Source of the DNA: JBFONV01 sp040779335
GTDB lineage: Bacteria > Pseudomonadota > Gammaproteobacteria > Enterobacterales > Alteromonadaceae
Reading direction: 5' to 3'
Assembly (NCBI GenBank): GCA_040779335.1
Contig: JBFONV010000001.1
Location: forward strand, 868,001 to 932,000
Length of the DNA stretch: 64,000 bases
Shown: piece after piece, positions 38,898-48,378 of the stretch
Layout of the letters: each line of letters starts with the position of its first letter
How positions within the stretch are numbered: position 1 is the first letter of the stretch
Made by a program: the position numbers and the translations under genes
Notes under the pieces: generated by a model
What the model saw: the letters and a program-made list of their open reading frames with translations, nothing else
What the model was told of the DNA's origin: nothing
Databases searched by the model: none

Positions 38898-41501
38898 ATG
38901 AAATATTCCCCCCATATATTATGCTCACTGTTGATAAGTAGCAGTGTGCTTATTGGTTGCGGAGGTTCAACTGACGCTATTGATACTAGCTCGGATACCG
39001 ATACTACAACCTCTGATAACACCACACCAACTTCATCAACTTTAGTGATCAATGAAATTGTTGCTGATGCTATCGATGGTGATAACGATTGGATTGAATT
39101 GTATGCACTTGACGGGACTGTAGAGTTAGCAAATTACAGCATAGTAGATGACAACAGTGACCATGTTCCTCAAGCATTACCTGATGTGTCTTTGGCTGAA
39201 GGTGAGTTTATTGTTATTCATGCCATTGATGAGGCTGATACGCCACCAGAAGGCGGCTATTACGTTACCTTCAAGTTAGGTAGTGATGATGCGGTTATCT
39301 TATTTAAAAATGGCGAACAAGTAGATGAACTTGATTGGAACGAAGGGGATGCAGCAGAGGGCACAAGTTATGGCTTATTTACTGACGGCACAGGCAGTGC
39401 GCAAACATTGTCGCCAACCAAAGGCGAACCCAATCAAGCAGCAATAGAAACTGAAACAGTGGTTCGTGATTTAATCATTAATGAAAATGCGCTACTACGC
39501 ATCAACGAAGTTGTCGCCAAAGATAGTGCAGGGGGATACGACTGGATCGAGCTATTTGTCACCGGCTCTTCTTCAATAAACCTGAGTGACTATACTATTG
39601 CCGATGAAAATAATGAATTAGTGAGTTTACCTAATGTTACCCTAGCTTCAGGTGAGTTTTATCGTATATACGCTACGACAGACGTTGCAGAAGAACTAAG
39701 TAGCGTGAGCTTTAAGCTCGGTGCAAGTGATCAGGTTAGCTTGTATCGAGGAGATGATTTAATTGACCAGTTAACGTGGAAAAAAGGGCTGGCACTTATT
39801 AGCTATAGTTATGGTCGTTTTCCTGACGGTAGTGATGCAACCCAAATTCTGTCACCTTCACCTTTAGCGACCAATCAACGCGCACTTCATGGCTCATTAG
39901 TGATTAATGAAATTGTCGCTAATGATATTAATGACGGTGATGATTGGTTTGAATTGTACAATAATTCTAATGAAAACATATCACTCGGTAACTACCACGT
40001 CATTGATGAAAGTGACGATATTGAACCTGCGAGTTTGCCAAATATTACACTTGCTCCGGGAGAATTTGTGGTGATTTTGGCTAATGAAGACTCTGATAAC
40101 GATTATTCTGTGCCATTTACATTGGGAAACAACGATGAATTAAGCCTGATACTTAATGATGAAACGGTGGACTATATTGATTGGGATGCTAGTGATGTTG
40201 TCGCAGGTTTTAGTTACGGACCAGGTGCAGTAAATAATCTAACCACTAGCTGGGATAAAGACTTTTTAACGCCAACTCAAGGCGTTGAAAATCAGTTGGC
40301 CAGCGCATTTAATGCTGATGTTGTTCATGATTTAGCAATAACTATTACCACTGACAATTGGCAAGATATTTTAGCTAACCCGCTTGACGAGGCATATCAT
40401 GATGCAAGTATCACATTTAATGGCGTAACGTTAGACAGTGTTGCCATTAGAACCAAGGGAAATTCAAGTTTAAGCAGTGTTGCTCGTTCAGGTAGCGATA
40501 GGTATAGCTTTAAAATTGACATAAATAAATATGTTGATGGTCAAAAATTCTTTGGTTTGAAAAAATTCACCTTACAAAATTCGTTTAATGACCCTTCTTA
40601 TATGCGAGAAGTCATTGCTTATGATCTACTTAAAGAAATGGGCGTCGCTAGCCCTGAACATGCCTATGTAAATGTTTATGTAAACGGCGAGCTCTTTGGT
40701 TTCTATCTGATGGTTGAAGCAATTGATGGTGAATTTTTAGAAAACCATTTTGCCAATGCCAATGGTGACCTTTATAAACCTGATGGCGTTGGCAGTGATC
40801 TTCTTTGGATAAATGGCGATATTGACAGTTACAGCGATATAAATTTACAAACAAACGAAGACACCACTGATAACGGTGCTTTTATTAACTTTGTCGACAG
40901 GATGGATGAAGGGGAAACCGATATCATTGATGTTGATAGCTTACTCAGATACATGTCAGTCAGTGTTGCGTTATCAAATTTAGACAGCTACCACGGTTCG
41001 TTGGCACATAATTACTATCTCTATGAACAAGATGGTGTATTTAGTTTATTACCTTGGGATCTTAATGAAGCGTTTGGCTCATTTTCTATGGGGTGTGATG
41101 GTGTTGACGTCAGAGAACTTTATATTGATGAACCGATAATCGGCCCACTTGCCGACAGACCAATGGTAGCGAATGTATTTAATAGCCAAGAAAACCTAGC
41201 TACTTACCATGATTATTTATGGCAATTAATTGAAGGCCCACTATCAAGTGATGAATTTGGTGCTCGCGTAGCCAATATTGCCGAACTAATAAGCGAACAT
41301 GTTGCGAATGATCCTAGTGCCTTTTATAGCTATGACGACTTTGAGCGCAACTTAAATACAACGGTAGAACGCTTTTATGGCTTAACTGAGTTTATGGACT
41401 ATCGCGTCAATAATATGGTCCAGCAATTACAGGGTAATTTACCTACGTCAGGAGATGGTAGTGGTTTTTGTACCGGCGGTGGACCACCGCCTCCCCCTTA
41501 A
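38898..41501 (+). CDS. lipoprotein with three lamin-tail domains and a CotH kinase-like domain
   Basis: An 867-residue exported lipoprotein; the lipobox is LIGC with C21 as lipid anchor. Three lamin-tail domains follow (about 48-165, 195-310, 330-450), each opening with INE(I/V)VA and D-W-(I/F)-ELY/F. A CotH domain fills about 475-820, with RTKGNSS, FGLKKFTLQNSFNDPSYMRE, LFGFYLMVEAIDGEFL and LLPWDLNEAFGSF. CotH proteins are atypical kinases that phosphorylate surface proteins. The C-terminus is GGGPPPPP, exactly at the stop. It sits upstream of a polyphosphate polymerase, a frequent pairing in bacteria. Confidence 0.88.
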   Translation: MKYSPHILCSLLISSSVLIGCGGSTDAIDTSSDTDTTTSDNTTPTSSTLVINEIVADAIDGDNDWIELYALDGTVELANYSIVDDNSDHVPQALPDVSLAEGEFIVIHAIDEADTPPEGGYYVTFKLGSDDAVILFKNGEQVDELDWNEGDAAEGTSYGLFTDGTGSAQTLSPTKGEPNQAAIETETVVRDLIINENALLRINEVVAKDSAGGYDWIELFVTGSSSINLSDYTIADENNELVSLPNVTLASGEFYRIYATTDVAEELSSVSFKLGASDQVSLYRGDDLIDQLTWKKGLALISYSYGRFPDGSDATQILSPSPLATNQRALHGSLVINEIVANDINDGDDWFELYNNSNENISLGNYHVIDESDDIEPASLPNITLAPGEFVVILANEDSDNDYSVPFTLGNNDELSLILNDETVDYIDWDASDVVAGFSYGPGAVNNLTTSWDKDFLTPTQGVENQLASAFNADVVHDLAITITTDNWQDILANPLDEAYHDASITFNGVTLDSVAIRTKGNSSLSSVARSGSDRYSFKIDINKYVDGQKFFGLKKFTLQNSFNDPSYMREVIAYDLLKEMGVASPEHAYVNVYVNGELFGFYLMVEAIDGEFLENHFANANGDLYKPDGVGSDLLWINGDIDSYSDINLQTNEDTTDNGAFINFVDRMDEGETDIIDVDSLLRYMSVSVALSNLDSYHGSLAHNYYLYEQDGVFSLLPWDLNEAFGSFSMGCDGVDVRELYIDEPIIGPLADRPMVANVFNSQENLATYHDYLWQLIEGPLSSDEFGARVANIAELISEHVANDPSAFYSYDDFERNLNTTVERFYGLTEFMDYRVNNMVQQLQGNLPTSGDGSGFCTGGGPPPPP

Positions 41502-41519
41502 CATCTAAGTTACTTGTTT

Positions 41520-41560
41520 ATTGGCAAAACCAGCAACTCGTTTATTTTGCCAATTTTCTT
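41520..41560 (+). terminator. hairpin between the CotH and VTC genes, possible attenuator
   Basis: ATTGGCAAAA (41520-41529) pairs with TTTTGCCAAT (41545-41554) around a 15-base loop, followed by a short T/C-rich tract. It may lower read-through into the downstream genes. Confidence 0.4.
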
Positions 41561-41597
41561 CCGCACTGTTATTTACTGTTACTGAGAGATCAACGTA

Positions 41598-42506
41598 ATG
41601 AATCAATCACCATCGACCTATGATGACTCTACAAACAATTTTACTGGGTATACGCCTAGTTCAAGTTTGCTAACAACACCGTTTGAATGTGGAAATTCAC
41701 GGTCCGAACAAACAACATCAGTTAACGAGAAGTTGTTAGCTCAAGTACTAACTGAATTCAATTGCCATGGCTTAGATGATCTTGATAACGCTAAGCTAAT
41801 GAATAGAGTCGATAGCAAATTTATATTGCCGATCTCATTTTTACCTAACTTACTGCTACAACTTAAGGGCTTTTATAGTGTCTTGGAAATCAACGATAGA
41901 AGAACATCAAATTATCATAATCAGTATTTTGATACGCAAAATATGGCACTTTATCGTGATCACCATAATGGTAAGTTAAATCGTTATAAAGTGAGACGTA
42001 GGCACTACCTAGATACGAATACCGCATTTTTAGAAGTTAAACTTAAAAACAATCAAAAACGAACCATTAAAACTCGCATTAAACTTTCAGGGCAAGCAGG
42101 TGAATATGCTTTATGTGCACAGTTTATCCAGGAGCAAATGGGTGCGACATCCAATAATTTAGACATTAGCCAGCAAAGTGGCTACCAACGCATAGCCCTT
42201 GCTAATGAAGCACAAGCTGAACGGTTAACACTTGATTTTGATCTTTGGTATCAAAATAGGAGAGGGAACAACAAGGTTGCGTTGCCAGGTTTTTTTATTG
42301 CTGAGTTAAAGCAAGCCAAAAAATCTAAACAGTCGCCTTTCTATCAAATAATGAGTGCAAACAATATTTTTCCTAGTGCTTTTAGCAAGTACTGCATTGG
42401 CTGTGCGCTTTTATACCACTCATCACTAAAGACCAACCGATTTAAGCCGATTTTGGCACAGTTAGAAAACTTTAATCAAAACCAACCTGTTCAAAAGAGT
42501 AATTAA
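41598..42506 (+). CDS. polyphosphate polymerase (VTC domain) protein
   Basis: A 302-residue protein with a VTC-type triphosphate-tunnel domain, which in yeast Vtc4 makes polyphosphate from ATP. It shows MNRVDSKFILP, the basic strands NRYKVRRRHYLDT, FLEVKLKNNQKRTIKTRI (the ExE/K-R pattern of tunnel enzymes, with E-V-K), and a late FFIAELKQAK strand. About 65 extra residues precede the domain. The gene starts 97 bases after the CotH stop, and a DUF4956 gene starts 2 bases after its end. The VTC-DUF4956-CotH set recurs in many bacteria. Confidence 0.88.
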   Translation: MNQSPSTYDDSTNNFTGYTPSSSLLTTPFECGNSRSEQTTSVNEKLLAQVLTEFNCHGLDDLDNAKLMNRVDSKFILPISFLPNLLLQLKGFYSVLEINDRRTSNYHNQYFDTQNMALYRDHHNGKLNRYKVRRRHYLDTNTAFLEVKLKNNQKRTIKTRIKLSGQAGEYALCAQFIQEQMGATSNNLDISQQSGYQRIALANEAQAERLTLDFDLWYQNRRGNNKVALPGFFIAELKQAKKSKQSPFYQIMSANNIFPSAFSKYCIGCALLYHSSLKTNRFKPILAQLENFNQNQPVQKSN

Positions 42507-42507
42507 T

Positions 42508-43131
42508 ATGACCGAATTAGACCTACTTTTTGTTTCCCGCTTTGTTATCAATTTACTGTCGTTAATACTACTGTGTTATGTGTGCTATTTTCGTGTCAGT
42601 AAAAATTCAACCGTAGCAGGCTCTTTTATTTTGTTTGGTGTCGGCGTTTTTATCATCACATACTTGCTTCATGGCGTTGATATGTCGATGGAATTTGCTT
42701 TTGGACTGTTTGCTGTTTTTACCATGCTCAGATACAGAACAGAGTCAATTTCTATTAAAGAAATGACCTATCTATTTTTGGTCACAGCGATTGCTTTATT
42801 AACCTCTGTCGGCCAAATGAGTTTAATTGATTTAACAACACTTAATGCGGTTATTTGTTTACTTGCTTTCGTTATCGATTCAAATATTTTTAGTACACGC
42901 TATCAAGAGCAAAGTATTTGTTATGAAAGAATTGAAAATATTACCCCAGAGAATCGTACTACCTTGATCCGTGACTTGAGAGATAGAACGGGTTTACAAG
43001 TGGAAATGGTCACTATTGAGCATATCGATTTTTTGCGTGATACCGCCCAACTAAAAGTCAGCTATCTTCCGCACAGCGAGTCGAATGAATGCGTAGGTGA
43101 GCCTAATAGAAAAATAAAGGTAATGCCATGA
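42508..43131 (+). CDS. DUF4956 family membrane protein
   Basis: A 207-residue inner-membrane protein with about four hydrophobic helices in the first 125 residues, followed by a cytoplasmic ferredoxin-like tail (ENRTTLIRDLRDRTGLQVEMVTIEHIDFLRDTAQLKVSY). This is the DUF4956 arrangement. It regularly accompanies VTC-type polymerases and may help pass or anchor the polyphosphate product, but that is inference. The stop overlaps the porin start (ATGA). Confidence 0.88.
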   Translation: MTELDLLFVSRFVINLLSLILLCYVCYFRVSKNSTVAGSFILFGVGVFIITYLLHGVDMSMEFAFGLFAVFTMLRYRTESISIKEMTYLFLVTAIALLTSVGQMSLIDLTTLNAVICLLAFVIDSNIFSTRYQEQSICYERIENITPENRTTLIRDLRDRTGLQVEMVTIEHIDFLRDTAQLKVSYLPHSESNECVGEPNRKIKVMP

Positions 43132-44216
43132 TTACGGGGGATTCAGGTAAAAAATTGACGATATTCATGGCGATGTCGTGTTCCTTTATTGCTACTAAAG
43201 CTTTGACCAAAGATATAAAGATTAGTGGTGACTTAATGTTAGATCATGACAGCTTTCAATCGGGATTTTTAGAAGGTGGGGGGGACAATGGTGCTCAGCA
43301 TACTTCTGACATTCGTCGCGCGAGCTTAAGCCTTAAGGCAAAACTAATAGATGATTGGAAAACCAAATTGAAAGTAGACTTTTCAGATGGCAATGCTGAA
43401 ATTAAAGATGCCTATATTCAATATAAAGGCTGGGATCGGGCTGATATAACCATAGGGCAACAAAAAGAAGGTTTTGGTTTAGAAAAAGTAGCCTCTTCTC
43501 GTGATGCATTAATGATAGAAAAAAGCGTCGTTACCACAGCACTGGCACCGGGCCGATCGTTAGGCATAAGTCTAACTGGCGGGGCAGATGATTATAGTTG
43601 GCAATTAGGATATTACCGACCTGATGAAAGTGAACGTGCGGCCGCTATTACAGGGCGAGCCGCCTGGCTACCTTGGCGAAAAGAAAATGATTTAGTGCAT
43701 TTTGGCGTCGCTTTTAGTGAGCGAGACCTTAACGGCAGTGATTTTCGTATTAACGAAAAAATGGAAGTTTACTTATCTGATTCATTGATTGAAGGGGAAA
43801 AACTATTTGCTAATGAAGCGTCTTTACAAGGTGTAGAGTTTTTATGGCAGCAATCTGGGTTTACAACCTTAGCCGAATGGCAGCAATCAACTGTGACTGA
43901 TATTAATAATGCTGAGTATCAGTATCAAGGGGGGTATGTGCAGTTTAGCTATCAGCTCTCAGGTGATAATAGAACATACAAAAATGGCAAACTTGGTTCT
44001 GTTACAACGCCTGGATGGGAGTTTACCAGTCGGTATAGTCAGTTTGAGTTAATAGAAGAGTCAACGGAAACACAGATATACTCAGTGGGGGTAAATTATA
44101 CCGTGAATGATAATCTTAAATTAATGGCCGACTATATCAACGCAAAGCAATTTGAGGCAACGAGTGAAAGTGACTTTAATCATGCAATTTCACTGCGAGT
44201 GCAATACTCTTTTTGA
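43128..44216 (+). CDS. phosphate-selective porin (OprP/OprO-like)
   Basis: A 362-residue outer-membrane barrel protein. An N-terminal export signal (about 1-27), the coil-free entry KISGDLMLDHDSF and regular alternating beta-strands ending in SLRVQYSF (terminal Phe) mark a porin. The segments DIRRASLSLKAKLIDDWKTKLKVDF and DITIGQQKEGFGLE match the Porin_O_P family. It overlaps the DUF4956 gene by four bases, so the polyphosphate module includes a likely route for phosphate or polyphosphate across the outer membrane. Confidence 0.85.
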   Translation: MITGDSGKKLTIFMAMSCSFIATKALTKDIKISGDLMLDHDSFQSGFLEGGGDNGAQHTSDIRRASLSLKAKLIDDWKTKLKVDFSDGNAEIKDAYIQYKGWDRADITIGQQKEGFGLEKVASSRDALMIEKSVVTTALAPGRSLGISLTGGADDYSWQLGYYRPDESERAAAITGRAAWLPWRKENDLVHFGVAFSERDLNGSDFRINEKMEVYLSDSLIEGEKLFANEASLQGVEFLWQQSGFTTLAEWQQSTVTDINNAEYQYQGGYVQFSYQLSGDNRTYKNGKLGSVTTPGWEFTSRYSQFELIEESTETQIYSVGVNYTVNDNLKLMADYINAKQFEATSESDFNHAISLRVQYSF

Positions 44217-44230
44217 GCGATAAATTATGA

Positions 44231-46054
44231 CTAGTTAATGTATTGTAAACCATACCCAATTGGAAATAATTCAGTTGAATTTTTGTTTTTATCTGATGTT
44301 GGCGTTTTAGGCCACGGGAAGGATAGTTTTCCTTGAAAATCAAAGTCGCCAAAAAGCATGTCTGCAATACCTTGGCCTTCTGAGCCAGGCAACCAAGCAG
44401 CGATAAAAGCAGCAGATTTCTCTAGTTCAGCATTGATAATTAATGTTCTACCTGAAATCAGAATAACGACGACAGGTATGCCTTTATCAGTGAGGCTTTT
44501 AATCTGTTGATAGTCCTCTGGATGTAGTTTCTTTAACTCTATAGAGTGGCCATACGGTTGTGATATATTTACTTGGCCGTTTATCTGCGAGCCAGCCTCG
44601 ATGATGAGGTTGTCACAATTCCGAATATCACCAAGCCCTTCTGCATAAGGATATTCACCTACGACAACGATCGCTAAATCATGTTCTTTGGCTTTTATTT
44701 TCGAAACATCACTCCTACTATTCAATACCGCATTAGGCGCTGTGTTTTTAATACCTTGCCAGATTGAAGTTGCTCCTAGAAATTCGTCATTTCCTGAAAC
44801 TCCCTGCCAATCGATGGTGAATCCACCGCATTGATGGCCAATATTATGAGCATTTTTTCCTGTAACAAGAATGCGAGCATCTTTTGTTAAAGGGAGTGTC
44901 TTGTGGTCGTTTTTTAAAAGAACAAGTGATTTTTTGACTGCTTCTTGAGCAACGTTTCTATGCTCAGCTGAACCAAAGCTATAATGGTTTGCCCAAGGCC
45001 TTTTACTGGGGCATGGAGCTTCAAACAAACCACTCGCTATTTTTACCGATAGTATCCGTGTCACCGCATCATCAATTCTTGAAATAGGAACGGTTCCTAA
45101 TTCAACGTGATTAAGTAAATGTTGAATAAATTTCTTCCAGTTGTCAGGAAACATAAACATATCTATGCCTGCATTTACTCCTTGGGCAACCGAGATATAG
45201 AAATCATCAGAGAGATAATCAATACCATCCATATCAGAAACGATAAAACCAGAAAAATTTAACTCATTTTTTAGAACATCAGTAAGTAAGTACTTATGGC
45301 CATGACATTTGTTACCATTCCAACTATTAAAAGATGCCATAATTGTCATCGCACCGGCATTTATAGCGTTAATGTAAGGACTCATATGAGTATTCTTAAG
45401 ATCTTCAAAAGAAATACTAATGTCACCCTGATCAATACCATGCGCAGTACCACCATCGCCTACCCAATGTTTAGCGCAGGCTATCACGCCATCAGTATGG
45501 AGCTTGCCATGTAATCCGTTTACCATACTACCAGCATAGCTTTTTACTAACTCAGGAGATTGAGAGTAGCTTTCGTAGAAACGCCCCCATTGGTTATTTT
45601 GGGCGACAGCAAGATTAGGAGCAAAAACCCAATCCACTCCGGTTGCTAGAACTTCTCTGCGCGTTATTTTCGCAATACGCTTTATTAAGTTTGGATCATG
45701 AGCAGCGCCTAAACCTATGTTGTGAGGAAAAATCGTTGCTCCTTTTAGATTATTGTGACCATGTATTGCGTCGACTCCATATAGTATTGGAATAGGTAGA
45801 TGATTCTCATCTTTGCACATGGATGCATGCCAATAACTATCGGTTTTTTTAAGCCAACTTTTAACGTCATTACTTTCAGGACAAGAGCCTGCACCGCTCA
45901 TTACTGAGCCCAAGTGATATTTTATTACATCCTCTGGCGCGCAACTTAAGCGTTCCGCTTGGGTCATTTGCCCAATCTTTTGCGCTAAAGTCATCTTTGA
46001 CATTAGCTTACGCACTCTTTTTCTTACTGATTGCTGGCTAAGTAGTGGGTGCAT
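44231..46054 (-). CDS. glycoside hydrolase family 3 enzyme (beta-glucosidase-like), cytoplasmic form
   Basis: A 607-residue GH3 enzyme without a signal peptide. The N-terminal barrel has YGVDAIHGHN, CAKHWVGDGGT and the nucleophile D274 in FIVSDMDGID. The C-terminal alpha/beta sandwich has VTGKNAHNIGHQCGGFTIDWQG and the AWLPGSEGQGIADMLFGDF segment. It likely releases glucose from beta-glucan oligosaccharides. It is a paralog of the exported GH3 at 57601, and its 3' end converges on the porin gene with only 14 bases between. The gene is divergent from the sugar symporter, so the shared 46055-46469 stretch should hold both promoters. Confidence 0.9.
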   Translation of the reverse strand: MHPLLSQQSVRKRVRKLMSKMTLAQKIGQMTQAERLSCAPEDVIKYHLGSVMSGAGSCPESNDVKSWLKKTDSYWHASMCKDENHLPIPILYGVDAIHGHNNLKGATIFPHNIGLGAAHDPNLIKRIAKITRREVLATGVDWVFAPNLAVAQNNQWGRFYESYSQSPELVKSYAGSMVNGLHGKLHTDGVIACAKHWVGDGGTAHGIDQGDISISFEDLKNTHMSPYINAINAGAMTIMASFNSWNGNKCHGHKYLLTDVLKNELNFSGFIVSDMDGIDYLSDDFYISVAQGVNAGIDMFMFPDNWKKFIQHLLNHVELGTVPISRIDDAVTRILSVKIASGLFEAPCPSKRPWANHYSFGSAEHRNVAQEAVKKSLVLLKNDHKTLPLTKDARILVTGKNAHNIGHQCGGFTIDWQGVSGNDEFLGATSIWQGIKNTAPNAVLNSRSDVSKIKAKEHDLAIVVVGEYPYAEGLGDIRNCDNLIIEAGSQINGQVNISQPYGHSIELKKLHPEDYQQIKSLTDKGIPVVVILISGRTLIINAELEKSAAFIAAWLPGSEGQGIADMLFGDFDFQGKLSFPWPKTPTSDKNKNSTELFPIGYGLQYIN

Positions 46055-46469
46055 TTTTTATTATCCAGTTAATTTTTAATGTATTAAATTTTATATACAG
46101 CGCCTTTATAGTTTTGTAATGGCTCGTAAGTTATTCATATTAGTGAGTAAGAATTGCTAGAAATATTATTTTGTACTGATATTTTTAACGACAATACAAG
46201 AAGATTATTCCTAATGTAAAAAGACACAAGGGAAATACGCTAAGGTGGACTTATGAGTAGATTATCTGGATTTGTAGCTAGGTTTGTATTTACTGCTGAC
46301 CATTTCACCGTTTTAGCAAGGTCATTTCATCGCTTTCGTCTTGAGTTATGTAAATAGTTATATAATGTTATTTTTTAAGAACAAAGCAAATGTTACTGGT
46401 TTGATTAAGTCTAATGGATGGGCGCAATTTTAGTCATGGCATAATCTAATAATAATCGTGGAATAAAAT
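46055..46469. other. shared promoter region between the GH3 and symporter genes
   Basis: About 415 bases between divergent genes, AT-rich, with no reading frame. I find no convincing operator. It must carry both promoters. Confidence 0.5.
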
Positions 46470-47987
46470 ATGGCCGAAAATATCGAACAAAATAAAAGAG
46501 ATACAATACCTTTTATTAAAAAATTCATTTATGGCTTAGGTGCATTTGTTAATAATTTATTGGGTGCAGCAATGAACACTATGGTCATTGTGCTCAACTT
46601 AGGGTTGGGAATGAACCCAGCTTTAATGGGCTTGTTAGGCGCTTTACCTCGTTTCATTGATGCTTTCACAGATCCCTTAATGGGTTATATCTCTGATCAT
46701 ACCAAATCTAAATGGGGCCGACGTCGACCTTATATCTTTGCTGGCGCTATTATTTCGGCGGTTGTTTTTATTTTATTATGGCAACTACCAAGGGACCAAA
46801 GTGAAAGTTTTTATTTTTGGTTCTTTTTAGTGGGGTCAATTCTTTTCTATTTAGCTTATACCGTATTTGCTACGCCATGGGTTGCATTGGGTTATGAGTT
46901 AACCCCTGATTACCATGAACGCACTAAAATAATGGCCATTCAGAATTTTATGGGGCAATTTGCTTGGTTAGTGGCGCCATGGTTCTTGTTGTTTATGCAA
47001 AACGAAACACTTTTTAGTGATATGGTCGATGGTGCTGGTTGGCTCGCTATTATCATAGGCGTTTTTACGATTTGCATTGGTATTTTACCAGCAATATTCC
47101 TCGTTGAACGTCATATGCCAACGCCTGCTCCAAAAAATATACCTACAAATGCGGTACAGCCAGTTGATAAAAAAGGCTTGGGCTTTGTAATCTCAGATTT
47201 CTTAAAAGGCTTTTTAATTACTATTAAATTCAAGCCGTTCCTTTGTTTATGCGGAGCAACGTTTTTAGTCTTTAATGGTTTTATGATGGTTTCGGCATTC
47301 CAGAGCTACGTTATAATTTATTATGTATTTGGTGGTGATCAAGCCTTAGGCGCTGAATATGTTGGCTGGGCCGGTACAGTATCATTTGTTGCTACCTCCT
47401 GTGCAATCTTTATTGCCACTAAGCTGTCGACTTTGTATGGCAAACGACATGCCTTTTTTATTACTATCGGTATTTCTATTTTTGGATATTTACTCAAATG
47501 GGTTTGTTTTACGCCAGATAACCCTCTATTAGTGCTTATTCCTCCAATGTTTTTTGCTTTTGGCTTAGGTGGTCTATTTACATTGATGGGCTCAATGGTC
47601 GCTGATGTGTGTGATCTTGATGAATTAGAAACGGGTGAGCGCCGCGAGGGTATGTTTGGTTCAATTTTTTGGTGGGTTGTTAAATTAGGCCTAGCTGCTG
47701 CTATGGCCGCAGGTGGATTCTTGCTTTATGCGACTGGCTTTGATGTAGCTCTAGGAGGTGCTCAATCTGCTGATACATTAACGTACATGCGACTAGCGGA
47801 TGTGTTTGTCCCTGTTATTTGTTCCATAATTGCTATCTGGTTGGTTGTATATTATCCGATAACGGAGGATATAGCTGTTGAGGTACGCAAGAAACTTGAG
47901 CATAGACGTGGAAAAATGATCACTGATTATGAAGAAACTGATTATGAAGGAACTATGCAAAATACAGAGCCAGCTGCTACGCCGTAA
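46470..47987 (+). CDS. GPH-type glycoside/cation symporter (MFS)
   Basis: A 505-residue inner-membrane transporter with 12 predicted helices. It belongs to the glycoside-pentoside-hexuronide family: FIDAFTDPLMGYISDHTKSKWGRRRPYIF at the first inner loop (the D-P-x(2)-G and GRRRP marks), YELTPDYHERTK, and VCDLDELETGERREGMFG late in the protein. It would import glucose or short beta-glucosides with a cation. Context (GH3, GH16, glucan phosphorylase-like gene) favours laminarin oligosaccharides. A long nested hairpin follows it. Confidence 0.88.
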   Translation: MAENIEQNKRDTIPFIKKFIYGLGAFVNNLLGAAMNTMVIVLNLGLGMNPALMGLLGALPRFIDAFTDPLMGYISDHTKSKWGRRRPYIFAGAIISAVVFILLWQLPRDQSESFYFWFFLVGSILFYLAYTVFATPWVALGYELTPDYHERTKIMAIQNFMGQFAWLVAPWFLLFMQNETLFSDMVDGAGWLAIIIGVFTICIGILPAIFLVERHMPTPAPKNIPTNAVQPVDKKGLGFVISDFLKGFLITIKFKPFLCLCGATFLVFNGFMMVSAFQSYVIIYYVFGGDQALGAEYVGWAGTVSFVATSCAIFIATKLSTLYGKRHAFFITIGISIFGYLLKWVCFTPDNPLLVLIPPMFFAFGLGGLFTLMGSMVADVCDLDELETGERREGMFGSIFWWVVKLGLAAAMAAGGFLLYATGFDVALGGAQSADTLTYMRLADVFVPVICSIIAIWLVVYYPITEDIAVEVRKKLEHRRGKMITDYEETDYEGTMQNTEPAATP

Positions 47988-48378
47988 TGTCTTTCACAAG
48001 GATACCCAATAAAGCAACCAATATACTTGAACAATTCGAGTATATTGGTTGTTTTTTATTGGGTATCCACTTGGGCCTCTGAACATGAAAAATGGGGTTG
48101 TCATTCTTATAAAACGTCTAAAACCACCATCAAAAAAAACTAAAAGAAACATTCGAATAAACCAATTCATCTTGTTTTGTCCACTTCAACTTCTTACTAA
48201 TCCGTCTTACCGTATTTCAATGCTATTTGCTAAATCATTGTGCTACAAGATGTTAAAGCAATAATTTTATTTTGTTTACGACTATATTTATTTTAACGTT
48301 TTTTTATTTATTAAAAATAACGAACATTCAGTATAAGAATGATCTTAGATATAGGGTTGAATATCTTTGGGGGAGAAC
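47988..48378. other. intergenic region between the symporter and laminarinase genes
   Basis: It holds the large hairpin at 48001-48068 and an AT-rich promoter stretch for the GH16 gene. A frame at 48049-48264 starts inside the hairpin and has no protein-like composition, so I leave it out. Confidence 0.5.
48001..48068. terminator. long nested inverted repeat, probable terminator
   Basis: Two stacked palindromes: the outer arms are GGATACCCAATAAA (48001) and TTTATTGGGTATCC (ending 48068), and the inner arms AACCAATATACT and AGTATATTGGTT, around an 11-base loop. A GTTTTTT run lies between the inner and outer right arms, as in an intrinsic terminator. Confidence 0.6.

Noticed and set aside
48049..48264. 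Small plus-strand frame after the symporter gene
   Set aside because: It begins inside the right arm of the long palindrome and is rich in Lys and aromatic residues without any motif.
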